Source of the DNA: Caviibacterium pharyngocola
Lineage (GTDB): Bacteria > Pseudomonadota > Gammaproteobacteria > Enterobacterales > Pasteurellaceae
Length of the DNA: 64,000 nt
NCBI RefSeq assembly: GCF_002795405.1
Contig: NZ_PHGZ01000004.1
Coordinates: 1 to 64,000 of the forward strand
Direction: 5' to 3'
Shown: in pieces, positions 1 to 8,390 of the stretch
Layout: each line of letters starts with the position of its first letter
Numbering within the stretch: the first letter of the stretch is position 1
Notes under the pieces: model-generated
Seen by the model: the letters and a program-made list of their open reading frames with translations, nothing else
The model's database searches: none
What the model was told of the DNA's origin: nothing
Position numbers and translations under genes: made by a program

Positions 1-17
1 CTTGCTTGCTTGCTTGC
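1..17. repeat. Tetranucleotide repeat (CTTG)4 at the window edge
   Basis: Positions 1-17 read as just over four copies of CTTG (CAAG/AAGC on the - strand) and the tract runs off the window. Tetranucleotide tracts in the first codons of genes are the standard slipped-strand phase-variation device of Haemophilus. Here the tract falls in an open - strand frame that starts at position 52. The total copy number is unknown because the window cuts the tract. Confidence 0.85.
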
Positions 18-52
18 TTTTCAAAATTATGCTCTAAATTAACTGCTGTCAT
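1..52 (-). CDS. 5' end of a probable phase-variable gene at the mom position (partial)
   Basis: An ATG at 52-50 opens a frame that stays open to the window edge: MTAVNLEHNFEKQASKQ, the last residues coming from the CAAG repeat (repeating peptide K-Q-A-S). A GGGAG lies about 12 bases before the ATG and the previous gene stops three bases upstream. In Mu the gene after the tail-fibre genes is mom; in FluMu and related Mu-like prophages an unrelated DNA adenine methyltransferase gene is found there instead. The position therefore suggests a DNA-modification gene whose reading frame switches with repeat number. The product itself is not visible, so the function is inferred from position only. Confidence 0.55.
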   Translation of the reverse strand, partial: MTAVNLEHNFEKQASKQ

Positions 53-55
53 AAA

Positions 56-514
56 TTATTTTATCTCCCGTTTAAAAATCGTCGCCAAATCATTAGGACT
101 AAACCGCCAAGACTCACTTAACCCCAACAGCTCGCCGCACCACTCACTGCAAAAATACTTACTGCGCTTTTGTTTAATGCCGAATACGATGCCAAACACA
201 CCCCACCAGTCATATTTTGCGCCGCAAGTGCGGTTAAAATAGGCGGTGATTTGTTGCTTGGTGACGTTTTCCAACTTGATTAAGTCCCAATTCTCAAGAT
301 TTAAATAGTCCTTTTGAATATGGCGTACACCGCCGTCTCGGGGGCTGCTGGAATAAAAATCGTATTGTTTACGCCAGTCGTATTGTTCAATTTCAACGTC
401 TTGGACTATGATGATTTCGCAATGCGAGTACAAGCCTTTGGTGAAAAATCTAATAAGACCGTCTTTCCAATCGCCTTTACCTTTATACAAGGCAAGATAA
501 ACCTGATTAGCCAT
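56..514 (-). CDS. Permuted papain-like (YiiX/NlpC-P60 type) cysteine hydrolase-like phage protein
   Basis: The 152-residue product shows the layout of circularly permuted NlpC/P60-papain proteins: an early His in GLYSHCEIII (His31) and a late Cys in YFCSEWCGELLG (Cys122). Family members act as amidases or peptidases on cell wall or lipids; the substrate here cannot be told. No signal peptide is seen. The start overlaps the end of the tail fibre chaperone gene by 8 bases, so it belongs to the late operon. It sits between the fibre genes and the mom-position gene, a slot often used for accessory genes. It could equally be a structural or host-takeover protein that keeps the fold without activity. 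Confidence 0.6.
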   Translation of the reverse strand: MANQVYLALYKGKGDWKDGLIRFFTKGLYSHCEIIIVQDVEIEQYDWRKQYDFYSSSPRDGGVRHIQKDYLNLENWDLIKLENVTKQQITAYFNRTCGAKYDWWGVFGIVFGIKQKRSKYFCSEWCGELLGLSESWRFSPNDLATIFKREIK

Positions 515-1112
515 TTGTTTGCTCCGCTAAATAATCATCATAAGTCCGTGTCCAGCCGTCCGAATAATCATAATTCGCCGGATCATCCAAGTGCGCTAAT
601 GCCATTTTATGCCGTAGCGCATTTTGTACATTGGCGGTTTTATCTTGCATAATTTGGGTAATCACAGCGGTTAATTTGGCTTTGTCAAAATCCGATATAA
701 CGCTGTTATCCGCGCAAATCCACGCGGTTTTATAGTCGCCGATAAGGTCTAAACTTGCTTTAAAGCCTAGTAAGTTTTGATATGCCATATCGTCGTTGTC
801 AAACCATTTTCCTAGCGCCTCCACATATACACCGCTACGATTTTTAAGGTCTCGAAATTCGTTGATTTTTGACCGCACTTCTTCGCGTTGTTGTTCCAAA
901 AGTGCGGTCAAATCAACGACAGTTTCTTCAAACACAAATTTGTCACCAATCCATTTTGTTTTGCCGTTATCTTGCGCGCAAAAGGCTTGATACATCTCGT
1001 TACTTAGGGCAATCAAGTTGTCTTGCGCTAAGTCCGGATAGAGATACAGCAAATCGCCGTCAATCAATTCAAAACTGCCGTCTTTTTCGTCTATTATATT
1101 AATGTAAAACAT
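507..1112 (-). CDS. Tail fibre assembly chaperone-like protein (DUF4376 type)
   Basis: This 201-residue protein follows the tail fibre gene directly. It has an N-terminal sensing-like half and a C-terminal region rich in AYQNLLGFKASLDLIGD and NALRHKMALAHLDDP, typical of DUF4376 proteins that accompany phage tail fibres. Such proteins are thought to help fold or attach the fibre. A USS (AAGTGCGGT) lies inside the gene near 898. The last codons overlap the start of the papain-like gene. Assignment rests on domain resemblance and position. Confidence 0.7.
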   Translation of the reverse strand: MFYINIIDEKDGSFELIDGDLLYLYPDLAQDNLIALSNEMYQAFCAQDNGKTKWIGDKFVFEETVVDLTALLEQQREEVRSKINEFRDLKNRSGVYVEALGKWFDNDDMAYQNLLGFKASLDLIGDYKTAWICADNSVISDFDKAKLTAVITQIMQDKTANVQNALRHKMALAHLDDPANYDYSDGWTRTYDDYLAEQTNG

Positions 1113-3086
1113 CTAATATCCCTCCACCCAAACTAACATATCAATGTGATTATCTTGATCACCCTCTACCCGGTTTACATTTATCCATATTTGTGATTTG
1201 TTTGTACCTTGTTTATAATAAGCCCACGCAGTCAACCATTCTCCCGCCTCAGCAAGATAGGTTGTGCTCTGATTGGTTGCACCGGTTGCTCTTATAAATT
1301 GTATCTGCACTTTTGTGACTTTGTTCGGCATTGCCGTCCATAATTGGCAAGGGATGATATAACCACGAGCACCATCTTTCCCTGCATCTTCAAGGTCAAA
1401 CCACGGTACACGGAAATTTTTATAGTGAAAGAATTGTTCAATGCGTCCGTCTGTTGCGGCGATGACTTGCCCGGAAATATTAATATCTCGTTGCGAGCCG
1501 TTATCCCAAGTTCGCACGCCTTTAATAGTACGACTATAATCCCGTCTGGTTGGCGCTAATTGCAACCAACTGCGCACCGCCGCCGGATTATTACAATAAC
1601 GCGTATGATTATCCGTGCCGTTATTGACCCGAAACGCTATTGCGCCTTTACAATATCCTTCATCTACATAGGTGGATTTTAACGTGCGCACAACAATATC
1701 ACCGGCTGCATTACGCAAGACATAGTTACTCGTACCGCCAGTATCTGATGCGCCATAATTTTGTACATTTCCCAGTCCGACATTTGCTTTTGTTAAGTCT
1801 GAAGTGAGTGCAATCGTGCCGGATTTTGCTGGGAGATAAACATTAAATCCATTTTCAGTCCAAAATTTCCAGCGTTTATCATCCAGTGCTTCAATTCGGC
1901 TTAACCAATTCCCACTAGTACCGGTACGTTTGATTGTTAACCCGCTCTGACCGGCATTCTCAACTTTAACCTCAACATAAGCGCGACTTGCCTTCGCCGA
2001 ATATTGGTCTGCAGTCCATAATTTGGCGATTTCGGTGCTAACCCAAGAACGATAGGCAACGGTATCGCCATCGCCAATATGCGGAAACCACAAATAAGTC
2101 TGTTCGGTCGCAGTAGCAAAGACCATATTAAATCGACGTTGATTAGCCAAGGTGCTATTGGGATGTACTTCAAGGCGCCACTCGCCATCTGTCGTGCCTA
2201 AATGTAATGCGCTCCAAGCATTGCTAGCCGCATATTTAATCATCAGTTTACCGGTTATGGTATCGCCGGATTTATTAACTTTTGCGTCAATATGCTTTTT
2301 GAGTCCGAATTGTTCCCAGTTTGACCAATTCGCACCATCATCTTGATAACGGATGCGTATATCTTGATGAGTAACCACCAATAACTGAAATTTTTGATAG
2401 CCAGCATCTGCGTGAATACCATTAAAATCTGCATTACTATTAGCGAGGTCAGACGGAACACCGATTGCCGAATCATAACAGCCAAAAAACTGAGAACCTG
2501 ATAACGTATTGAGGTTTGTAACCGTTGTATGCGCTGTTGCTTTTGTTTTTGCTAAATTCGCCGCCTCCGTTGCAGATTTTTGCGCATTATCCGCCGCAGT
2601 TTTTGCTTCAGCACCCTTGTTGTAAGCGGTATTTGCGGCTTTGCTTGTGGCAACGGTATCTGATGAGGTGCTAACCACTGAATCGGATCGTTTATTCAAC
2701 GGAATATAATTGTTGAGCGACAATTTAACCGCTGCAATCGCCTGAGCTAGCGCTTTACCGGCTTTTGCTGTTAAGCCTAGGGATTCGCTGTCGAGTCCGG
2801 TGTCGTTGGTGAGCTGAACTTCACCCACCGCTGTCGTACTAGCACGACGGTGGTTATCATTAATAATATTGATTAGCGCATCATAAATTTGTGTTTGCTT
2901 AGCTGGGTCAGGGGTCATCGCAGCTTTCGCCAATAGATAACGCATTTCGATGCCAAAATCCTGTAAATGATTTTGCACATCATTAAGCCATTCGGCAGTG
3001 ACTCTTGTCCCTTGTTCGCCGGTCGATGGATTGCCATTGTGAAACTGACCGTCTTTGCTGTTAATCTTTGGTAATAAATTTCGCAT
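1113..3086 (-). CDS. Tail fibre protein of the Mu-like phage
   Basis: The product is about 657 residues. The start is set at the ATG giving MRNLLPKINSKDGQFHNG, just after the gp48-like gene stops; an earlier in-frame ATG at 3116 would overlap that gene. The N-terminus resembles phage fibre/collar proteins that bind the baseplate. It is followed by an Ala-rich helical stretch (AEAKTAADNAQKSATEAA) and a long beta-rich distal part ending in a C-terminal receptor-binding-like domain. The fibre decides host range. No invertible G-type segment or second copy of the variable end is seen within the window. Confidence 0.85.
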   Translation of the reverse strand: MRNLLPKINSKDGQFHNGNPSTGEQGTRVTAEWLNDVQNHLQDFGIEMRYLLAKAAMTPDPAKQTQIYDALINIINDNHRRASTTAVGEVQLTNDTGLDSESLGLTAKAGKALAQAIAAVKLSLNNYIPLNKRSDSVVSTSSDTVATSKAANTAYNKGAEAKTAADNAQKSATEAANLAKTKATAHTTVTNLNTLSGSQFFGCYDSAIGVPSDLANSNADFNGIHADAGYQKFQLLVVTHQDIRIRYQDDGANWSNWEQFGLKKHIDAKVNKSGDTITGKLMIKYAASNAWSALHLGTTDGEWRLEVHPNSTLANQRRFNMVFATATEQTYLWFPHIGDGDTVAYRSWVSTEIAKLWTADQYSAKASRAYVEVKVENAGQSGLTIKRTGTSGNWLSRIEALDDKRWKFWTENGFNVYLPAKSGTIALTSDLTKANVGLGNVQNYGASDTGGTSNYVLRNAAGDIVVRTLKSTYVDEGYCKGAIAFRVNNGTDNHTRYCNNPAAVRSWLQLAPTRRDYSRTIKGVRTWDNGSQRDINISGQVIAATDGRIEQFFHYKNFRVPWFDLEDAGKDGARGYIIPCQLWTAMPNKVTKVQIQFIRATGATNQSTTYLAEAGEWLTAWAYYKQGTNKSQIWINVNRVEGDQDNHIDMLVWVEGY

Positions 3087-3088
3087 AG

Positions 3089-3679
3089 TTATCCTTGTTG
3101 ATAGGCAAAATAGCAATAAGTATGAGCCGGTTTCAGGTCACGGAAAAAATCCTCTATAATCGGATCGCCGAACTCAACCAAGTGATCGCCGGCAAAAGAC
3201 TGACCGGCACGAAAATACACAATATTGTCATCCCCGTTTAATACCGTCACACGCCATATAAAGATAAAATGGTCGCTTGAAACCTCATTAAATTGCGCTA
3301 CATCACCCAATGCCGGTAAATCATTTTGTAGCGCAGAAAACTCTTTGATTTGGATTTGGTAACCGATTTGTTCGGCGAGCTGAATAAAATAAGGTATAGA
3401 TAAACCACCCATTGCATTAAGCTGGATAATGACCCGTTTAACACGATCTTGATAGTTTTTGCTTAAATCAATTTTAAGACCGCATAATCGCTCCCAGTCC
3501 GCTAACATTGTGCCGCTATCTTGCGGGTGGAGCGCTTGTAATAACGTTTCGGCGCTGCTTTGCAGTCGGTCAAACGCATTGCCGTCCACCTCGCATTGCA
3601 TTAAAAAACGTTCGCCGTTAACATCATATGCAATAGGCGGATAAAGCTGAGATAACGTTGTTTTGTGCGAATTATCCAT
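3089..3679 (-). CDS. Baseplate protein gp48-like (DUF2313/YmfQ family)
   Basis: The 196-residue product begins MDNSHKTTLSQLYPP; its ATG overlaps the baseplate J stop codon (TAATG), so translation is probably coupled. The longer frame to 3721 is unlikely to be used. YmfQ/gp48 proteins connect the baseplate wedge to the fibre in contractile tails. The motif WERLCGL near residue 45, with D-P-x-D-S upstream, matches the family. It lies between gp47 (J) and the fibre gene, as in Mu. Confidence 0.8.
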   Translation of the reverse strand: MDNSHKTTLSQLYPPIAYDVNGERFLMQCEVDGNAFDRLQSSAETLLQALHPQDSGTMLADWERLCGLKIDLSKNYQDRVKRVIIQLNAMGGLSIPYFIQLAEQIGYQIQIKEFSALQNDLPALGDVAQFNEVSSDHFIFIWRVTVLNGDDNIVYFRAGQSFAGDHLVEFGDPIIEDFFRDLKPAHTYCYFAYQQG

Positions 3680-4743
3680 TAAGCCAACTCCGATATAGCG
3701 ACTGTACCTAAACGGAACCACTCGATTTTATCCGTCACATTGGCTTTAATATTGGCGCGAGGTGCAATAAATTGACGATCAACCACACCGATTAAATCGC
3801 TAATTACCGCTTCACATTGCGACACAATAAAATCATCGCCCGGATTTAGCCGGTTAAAATGCTCCGTAAGTGCAGTTTGAATGGTTTGGGTCATTGTACT
3901 TAAACTTACGCCATCTAATTTAACCTTGACATTAAATGCCACACGGGTAACATCCGGCTTAACGACCTTGCTTTCCTTAGCCGTTACCGGACGTACATCA
4001 TCAATATAAGCTTGTACTTTACGCACCGTCTCATCGCTCGGAACATCATTATCCGCAGTAATGGCGATATCAACTGTGCCAAGCCCGCGACGCAACGGAT
4101 ACACATAAGCCGCGTCCACCCCCTCAACGGACAACGCCCAATTACGGTAATCATAACGATTACCGCCCGCCGGCGGACGGCGGATACGTTCGAGCAATCG
4201 GGCAAGCAATGCACTATCGCTTTCCGTATCCGTGCCACCCACCACATTATTCAGCACAACATCCGATTGCACGCCTTTCGGCGCTGCCATTAACACACCG
4301 GCGACCGACTGAATAATATTTTGTGCTGCACCGGGTGCAAGTGCTCGCACGGCAACACGCACCGAACCGGCGGAATTAATGACCGCACTTTCCAATGTTT
4401 CGTAAAATCGTCCGTCCGCCGTTTTAATCTGCAATCCGGCAGATAAAGTTGCGCCGACAAGCCCCGTGAATGTTGCGCCGTTGCCCTGTGCATAAGTGGC
4501 ATTTTTGCGCCGGATCCCCCGAAGTGCGGCGTGTTTTTCTAAAAATTCCGTATCCGCCGTATCCGGAAAAAATTGTTTCATTAGCCATTTCTGATGCGCG
4601 TAGAGATTCTCGGCAACTGCCGCAAGGCTACTGGCGCGCACAAAGTTATCACTGTCTTCGGCAATGTCCGCCGTCGGCTCAAGAGATTGTAAATCTCTTA
4701 AAATCGCTCGACGTATATCGCTAAAACTCGGCACAATAAACAT
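3679..4743 (-). CDS. Baseplate J-like protein (Mu gp47)
   Basis: A 354-residue baseplate wedge protein of the gpJ/gp47 family. Typical stretches are the N-terminal SDIRRAILRDLQSLEPTAD, the central VVGGTDTESDSALLARLLER and the following RRPPAGGNRYDYRNWALSV. It works in the contractile-tail baseplate and follows gp46 in the Mu order. The gene is one uninterrupted frame of normal length. Confidence 0.9.
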   Translation of the reverse strand: MFIVPSFSDIRRAILRDLQSLEPTADIAEDSDNFVRASSLAAVAENLYAHQKWLMKQFFPDTADTEFLEKHAALRGIRRKNATYAQGNGATFTGLVGATLSAGLQIKTADGRFYETLESAVINSAGSVRVAVRALAPGAAQNIIQSVAGVLMAAPKGVQSDVVLNNVVGGTDTESDSALLARLLERIRRPPAGGNRYDYRNWALSVEGVDAAYVYPLRRGLGTVDIAITADNDVPSDETVRKVQAYIDDVRPVTAKESKVVKPDVTRVAFNVKVKLDGVSLSTMTQTIQTALTEHFNRLNPGDDFIVSQCEAVISDLIGVVDRQFIAPRANIKANVTDKIEWFRLGTVAISELA

Positions 4744-4768
4744 AATTTAAAATCGCTTTAAAACAGGG

Positions 4769-5119
4769 TTAAATTAATTTAACCGGGTGAGCAAACTCAA
4801 ATACTTGCCCTCGGTTATCCGTAACTTGGATACTCAATAACAGCGAGCCGTTTTTAGGCTGTATCGCGTTAACGACAATATCTTTTGCCCGACCGTCATC
4901 AAGTAACGGTTGCAAGGCTTCCTCGGCATATTGTTCCGCTAACTGTGCTACCCGTTCCAAGTCTTTCTCGCGTTGAATAGTATGGAGCAAAGAGCCTACA
5001 CGCCCATCCGCCCACCAAGAGCCTAATGGAGTCGTTAGCCTGATATACACGGCATTTTGCAGTGTACTGATTTGTTTACCTGTATAGTCCCCGGTAAGCG
5101 GGCTGATCTCTTTGTCCAT
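4769..5119 (-). CDS. Phage gp46-like baseplate protein
   Basis: The likely start is the ATG giving MDKEISPLTGDYTG (117 residues). In-frame ATGs at 5146 and 5188 exist, but the first lies in the tail of a terminator and gives residues not expected for the family. GP46 proteins are about 110-140 residues and are part of the tail baseplate. The motif TPLGSWWADGRVGS is characteristic. It sits between gp45 (V) and gp47 (J), as in Mu. Confidence 0.8.
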   Translation of the reverse strand: MDKEISPLTGDYTGKQISTLQNAVYIRLTTPLGSWWADGRVGSLLHTIQREKDLERVAQLAEQYAEEALQPLLDDGRAKDIVVNAIQPKNGSLLLSIQVTDNRGQVFEFAHPVKLI

Positions 5120-5146
5120 ACGCTCAATGTACAAAATCCAAGGCAT

Positions 5147-5177
5147 AAAAAAGGGGCAACGCCTTTCAGCATTGCCC
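5147..5177 (-). terminator. Rho-independent terminator inside the tail operon, between gp45 and gp46
   Basis: On the - strand GGGCAATGC pairs with GCGTTGCCC across a short loop and is followed by six T. It lies in the short gap between two genes that must both be expressed late. It therefore probably acts as a partial attenuator rather than an operon end. Confidence 0.65.
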
Positions 5178-5203
5178 TCAACTATCAACTTTACCTTGAC
5201 AAC

Positions 5204-5860
5204 TCAAATCGGTTTACTTGTTGTCCCACCGCTATCGCCCTTATGGGTATGATTAACTAAGGATTTACCACTTGCCGTCACATCGCCAACGGTTGTAATA
5301 CTACCGCTCGTTTGTTTAACATCACCGCTAAAACTCGCCCCCTTACCGCCTTGCACCGCCATACCGCCATTACCGTTAATTTGTCCCTGTGCGGTTAAAA
5401 TTGCCGATGTTTCGAGTTTTGGCGTAACAAAGTCTGCCGCACTCGTTGCCGTTACGCGATAAGTTTTGCAATTTAATTTAAAGGTATCACAATCTACCTC
5501 AATTAATCGACCCTGTTTTAAAATAATTGTCGAACCGCTTTGGTCATACACGGCAACTTCGCCGTTTTCCAGATTTTTCACCCGAAAACTACCGTTTTCC
5601 GTCGCAATTACAATGCCGTGCGTGGTCGCACCGCCAATCGGCAAAATGACAGCTTGCGTACCCGCCGGTGGCACGGACGTAAAACCGAAATGCTGCATTA
5701 ATTCCACATCCGAAAGCGTTTCATCCGCCAAAGCGGAAACTTGCGTTTTTTGTATATCGTCGCCACTTTTCATCCAATTCAGCTCGCCCCGAAAAGCCGC
5801 TCGTACGGTATCTGTCACATCTTGCGCAGTTTGACGCATTTTTTGCATAAATTGTCGCAT
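5204..5860 (-). CDS. Baseplate assembly/spike protein gpV-like (Mu gp45)
   Basis: The 218-residue product has an N-terminal OB-fold-type region (VILPIGGATTHGIVIATENG) and a C-terminal repetitive beta-prism region rich in Gly, Ser and Thr ending LVNHTHKGDSGGTTSKP. This N-OB plus beta-helix layout is that of the membrane-piercing tail spike of contractile phages. The C-terminal NHTHKG motif resembles the His-x-His metal site at the spike tip. It is placed directly after the gp44-like hub gene. Confidence 0.85.
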   Translation of the reverse strand: MRQFMQKMRQTAQDVTDTVRAAFRGELNWMKSGDDIQKTQVSALADETLSDVELMQHFGFTSVPPAGTQAVILPIGGATTHGIVIATENGSFRVKNLENGEVAVYDQSGSTIILKQGRLIEVDCDTFKLNCKTYRVTATSAADFVTPKLETSAILTAQGQINGNGGMAVQGGKGASFSGDVKQTSGSITTVGDVTASGKSLVNHTHKGDSGGTTSKPI

Positions 5861-5868
5861 AATTTACC

Positions 5869-6999
5869 TTATTTATTTAATTCTGCCGATGATATAAGCT
5901 CCAATGACCCTTTTTTCCGTTTTTTACCCTTACGTTTACGGGCTTTATCCGCTTTATTGACATAAGCATCCGGAGTCCAAACGCCGTCTTGTTTAAGGCG
6001 TAATTGCGTTTGCGTCCCGCCTTGCCGCGAAAGAGTGAATCGTCGTCCCATTAAAAAGAAAATTGCGTCAATATCATATTCCTCGCAGATAACGTGTACC
6101 CGTTGTCCGGGCGCCCAAAGTGTTCCGTTCTGTGTTTTATGGTCGGGAACGGTAATAGTGAGCGTAAACGCCGACAACTGAGCATCCGAGATAAATTTTT
6201 TAGCCTGCTTTTTTAACGCTTCGAGATTTTCCGCATCCGGCACAACCACGGTTTTAGGCTTATAAATTTTGACATTCGGATCTTTATAAACCCATTTCAG
6301 ATTATTTTTATTTTTATCACCTGACCGCCCGTGCCGCTGCGCAAGAAAAGTGATCTCGCTAAACTGTTGCGATACGTCAAAGGTTAAATCCGCCTGACTG
6401 AAATTATTGTCTTTACCGTTTTTGTTACAAACCAAGGTCGCCACCGGTGGAGTAGAGTAATCCGCACCACCGACAATTAACACGCCTTTAGCGTCAAACC
6501 AGCAATGCAAACCGGCAGAATTAGCGCAGCGCATAATTGCATTCCACGCGGTTTCGCCCACGTCAATATCCACTTTATCCAAGGTCGGATTACTCTCGGC
6601 TTTTAGCTCGACCTTATCAATCCCCAACGGCTTAACAATCTTTTTTACCGCATCAAGTAATGTCATCCCCTTAACATTAGTAATCGGTGCGGAGCAATCC
6701 ACCAAAATAGATGCCTTATCCCGACCGGTCAAACTAAAAGTGCGGTTATTTTTGCTGATACAATGTCTTGTACTGTCAATAATGCCGGTTAATACGGTTT
6801 CGTCATTAATAATCACTTGCGCGCTTTGCCCTGATAAGTCCGTTGTAAACACAGAATCCGAAGGCATTCCCAACTCAAACCCGAAAGCATCCGCAGGGAT
6901 TAAAAAATCACTGTCAATGTCATAGCTTTTCCACTGATTATGCGCCAGATCACCGATTTTCACGACAATATCATTATTAAAGGGGTAATTAATTTGCAT
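5869..6999 (-). CDS. Baseplate hub / tail protein P-like (Mu gp44)
   Basis: The 376-residue protein matches the gp44/gpD-type hub family that forms the ring between tail tube and spike. Visible stretches include MPSDSVFTTDLSG, an internal ETAWNAIMRCANSAGLHCWF and the C-terminal WAPGQRVHVICEEYDI. The C-terminus is a basic tail rich in Lys and Arg (KARKRKGKKRKKG). Its start overlaps the end of the upstream DNA circulation gene, consistent with coupled translation. Confidence 0.85.
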   Translation of the reverse strand: MQINYPFNNDIVVKIGDLAHNQWKSYDIDSDFLIPADAFGFELGMPSDSVFTTDLSGQSAQVIINDETVLTGIIDSTRHCISKNNRTFSLTGRDKASILVDCSAPITNVKGMTLLDAVKKIVKPLGIDKVELKAESNPTLDKVDIDVGETAWNAIMRCANSAGLHCWFDAKGVLIVGGADYSTPPVATLVCNKNGKDNNFSQADLTFDVSQQFSEITFLAQRHGRSGDKNKNNLKWVYKDPNVKIYKPKTVVVPDAENLEALKKQAKKFISDAQLSAFTLTITVPDHKTQNGTLWAPGQRVHVICEEYDIDAIFFLMGRRFTLSRQGGTQTQLRLKQDGVWTPDAYVNKADKARKRKGKKRKKGSLELISSAELNK

Positions 7000-8389
7000 A
7001 GGTATTTAACATATCTCCTTTATTAATCCGCGTAGGGTGTCGAATATGGGCATTTAAGCGCAACAACTCGGCTGCACGGCTAAAATCACCATAAAAATGA
7101 TGCGCAATCTGCTGTATAGTGCCGCTAATACCGGCAGGACGAATAATCAACGGTGGTTTGCGGTTAATTGCAGCAATCGCCGTGGCATTAAATTGATAAG
7201 CAAGATTGCGTACTTTTTCCGCTAGCCCTTGTGCAAGAGCATAGATACCGTTTTCCGCTTGTTGCCAGTCATTTGATTGCTGATATTCCAGCTGCAATGC
7301 TCGTAGTTGATTGAGGGCATTAAGCCATTGTAAACGCACTTGACGATTTAAATACTCAATTTCGCTTGGGATCAGCTGTTCACCGTATTGTTCGATCCAT
7401 TCGGCAGCAATACGACTTAAATTTGCCGCACACAGTAACGTAAGTGCGGTATTAATTTCCCGAATATCCGTTTTGCCGAATTTAACACGCTGATTACCGG
7501 ATTGGTTGCGATTAAATGATTGTTCCGGCGTCGGTTGGCTGTTAACTTTACCTTTAATTAACGACTCACCGATAGACAAAATTTGGTTACATTGCCGTAA
7601 TAACTCGTCAAAACGGGATTTAATACTAAATACCGCCGATTGATTATGCTCAATGGTTTGCTTGTCTGTATCATATGTTTTCGGTTCGGCTTGGCGGCTT
7701 AATAAGCCGAAATCCTGTTCAATAAGGGCTGCAATATGTTTTAGCACCTGAGTGGCTTGTTTTTTTAACGTCTGTTTGGAGATCGCCCCCGAAATCAAAT
7801 AACGTTTTTTATCTGCCCCTAATAAATCGATAAGTTGATCAAAAATACCTACCATTGCCGCCCAATAGCTCAGAATTCTATCCTTGGCATTTAGCGCAAA
7901 AGCCACAACCTCCATCATATCGGCAAAACTGTCTAAAATATCATTGATAAAATCATCAATATCGTTTAATAACTCATCCAATAAGCTAAATAACGGACGT
8001 AATACTAAAATCGGTTTAGCCGGTGTTGCCTCCTTGAAGGTGAGTTGTACCGAGACATAATCCACAAATTCCGCGTCGTGACTAAAACCGGCATAAATAC
8101 ACAACATATTTTTAAGTCGCCCCCGAATCGGGTGGACTAAGACAGCGGGTTTATTGATTGCCAATTTCTCAATGATTTTTTTAAAATCCGTATAATAACC
8201 TTCGCCAAAAAACACCGCATTCATTGACACCGTAAGGGGATTAAGTCCCATTGCCTCCAAATCTGCGCCGTTAACATACGGATAGGTGTGTTCGATAATA
8301 GATCGCTCAAAATTATCATCTACATTTAGCACATCAAAGCTGACACCGTTAAAACTCGCACGGCGCACCGGCATTGTCCAACCTTTCAT
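6989..8389 (-). CDS. DNA circulation protein N-like (Mu gp43)
   Basis: The N-terminal 100 residues hold the DNA circularisation N domain: RRASFNGVSFDVLNVDD followed by HTYPYVNGADLEAMG. In Mu this protein is a tail component needed for DNA entry and circle formation. The ATG at 8389 directly follows the tape measure stop; the longer frame to 8440 would overlap the tape measure gene and is less likely. The C-terminus (ARAAELLRLNAHIRHPTRI) resembles a short LysM-like tail-tip motif. Length about 466 residues. Confidence 0.85.
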   Translation of the reverse strand: MKGWTMPVRRASFNGVSFDVLNVDDNFERSIIEHTYPYVNGADLEAMGLNPLTVSMNAVFFGEGYYTDFKKIIEKLAINKPAVLVHPIRGRLKNMLCIYAGFSHDAEFVDYVSVQLTFKEATPAKPILVLRPLFSLLDELLNDIDDFINDILDSFADMMEVVAFALNAKDRILSYWAAMVGIFDQLIDLLGADKKRYLISGAISKQTLKKQATQVLKHIAALIEQDFGLLSRQAEPKTYDTDKQTIEHNQSAVFSIKSRFDELLRQCNQILSIGESLIKGKVNSQPTPEQSFNRNQSGNQRVKFGKTDIREINTALTLLCAANLSRIAAEWIEQYGEQLIPSEIEYLNRQVRLQWLNALNQLRALQLEYQQSNDWQQAENGIYALAQGLAEKVRNLAYQFNATAIAAINRKPPLIIRPAGISGTIQQIAHHFYGDFSRAAELLRLNAHIRHPTRINKGDMLNTYAN

Positions 8390-8390
8390 T

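Noticed and set aside
314-652. 112-residue + strand frame opposite the tail fibre chaperone genes
   Set aside because: Shadow of two well-supported - strand genes; composition follows the opposite strand.
2255-2485. Second frame inside the tail fibre gene
   Set aside because: Nested in the fibre gene without its own start signal.
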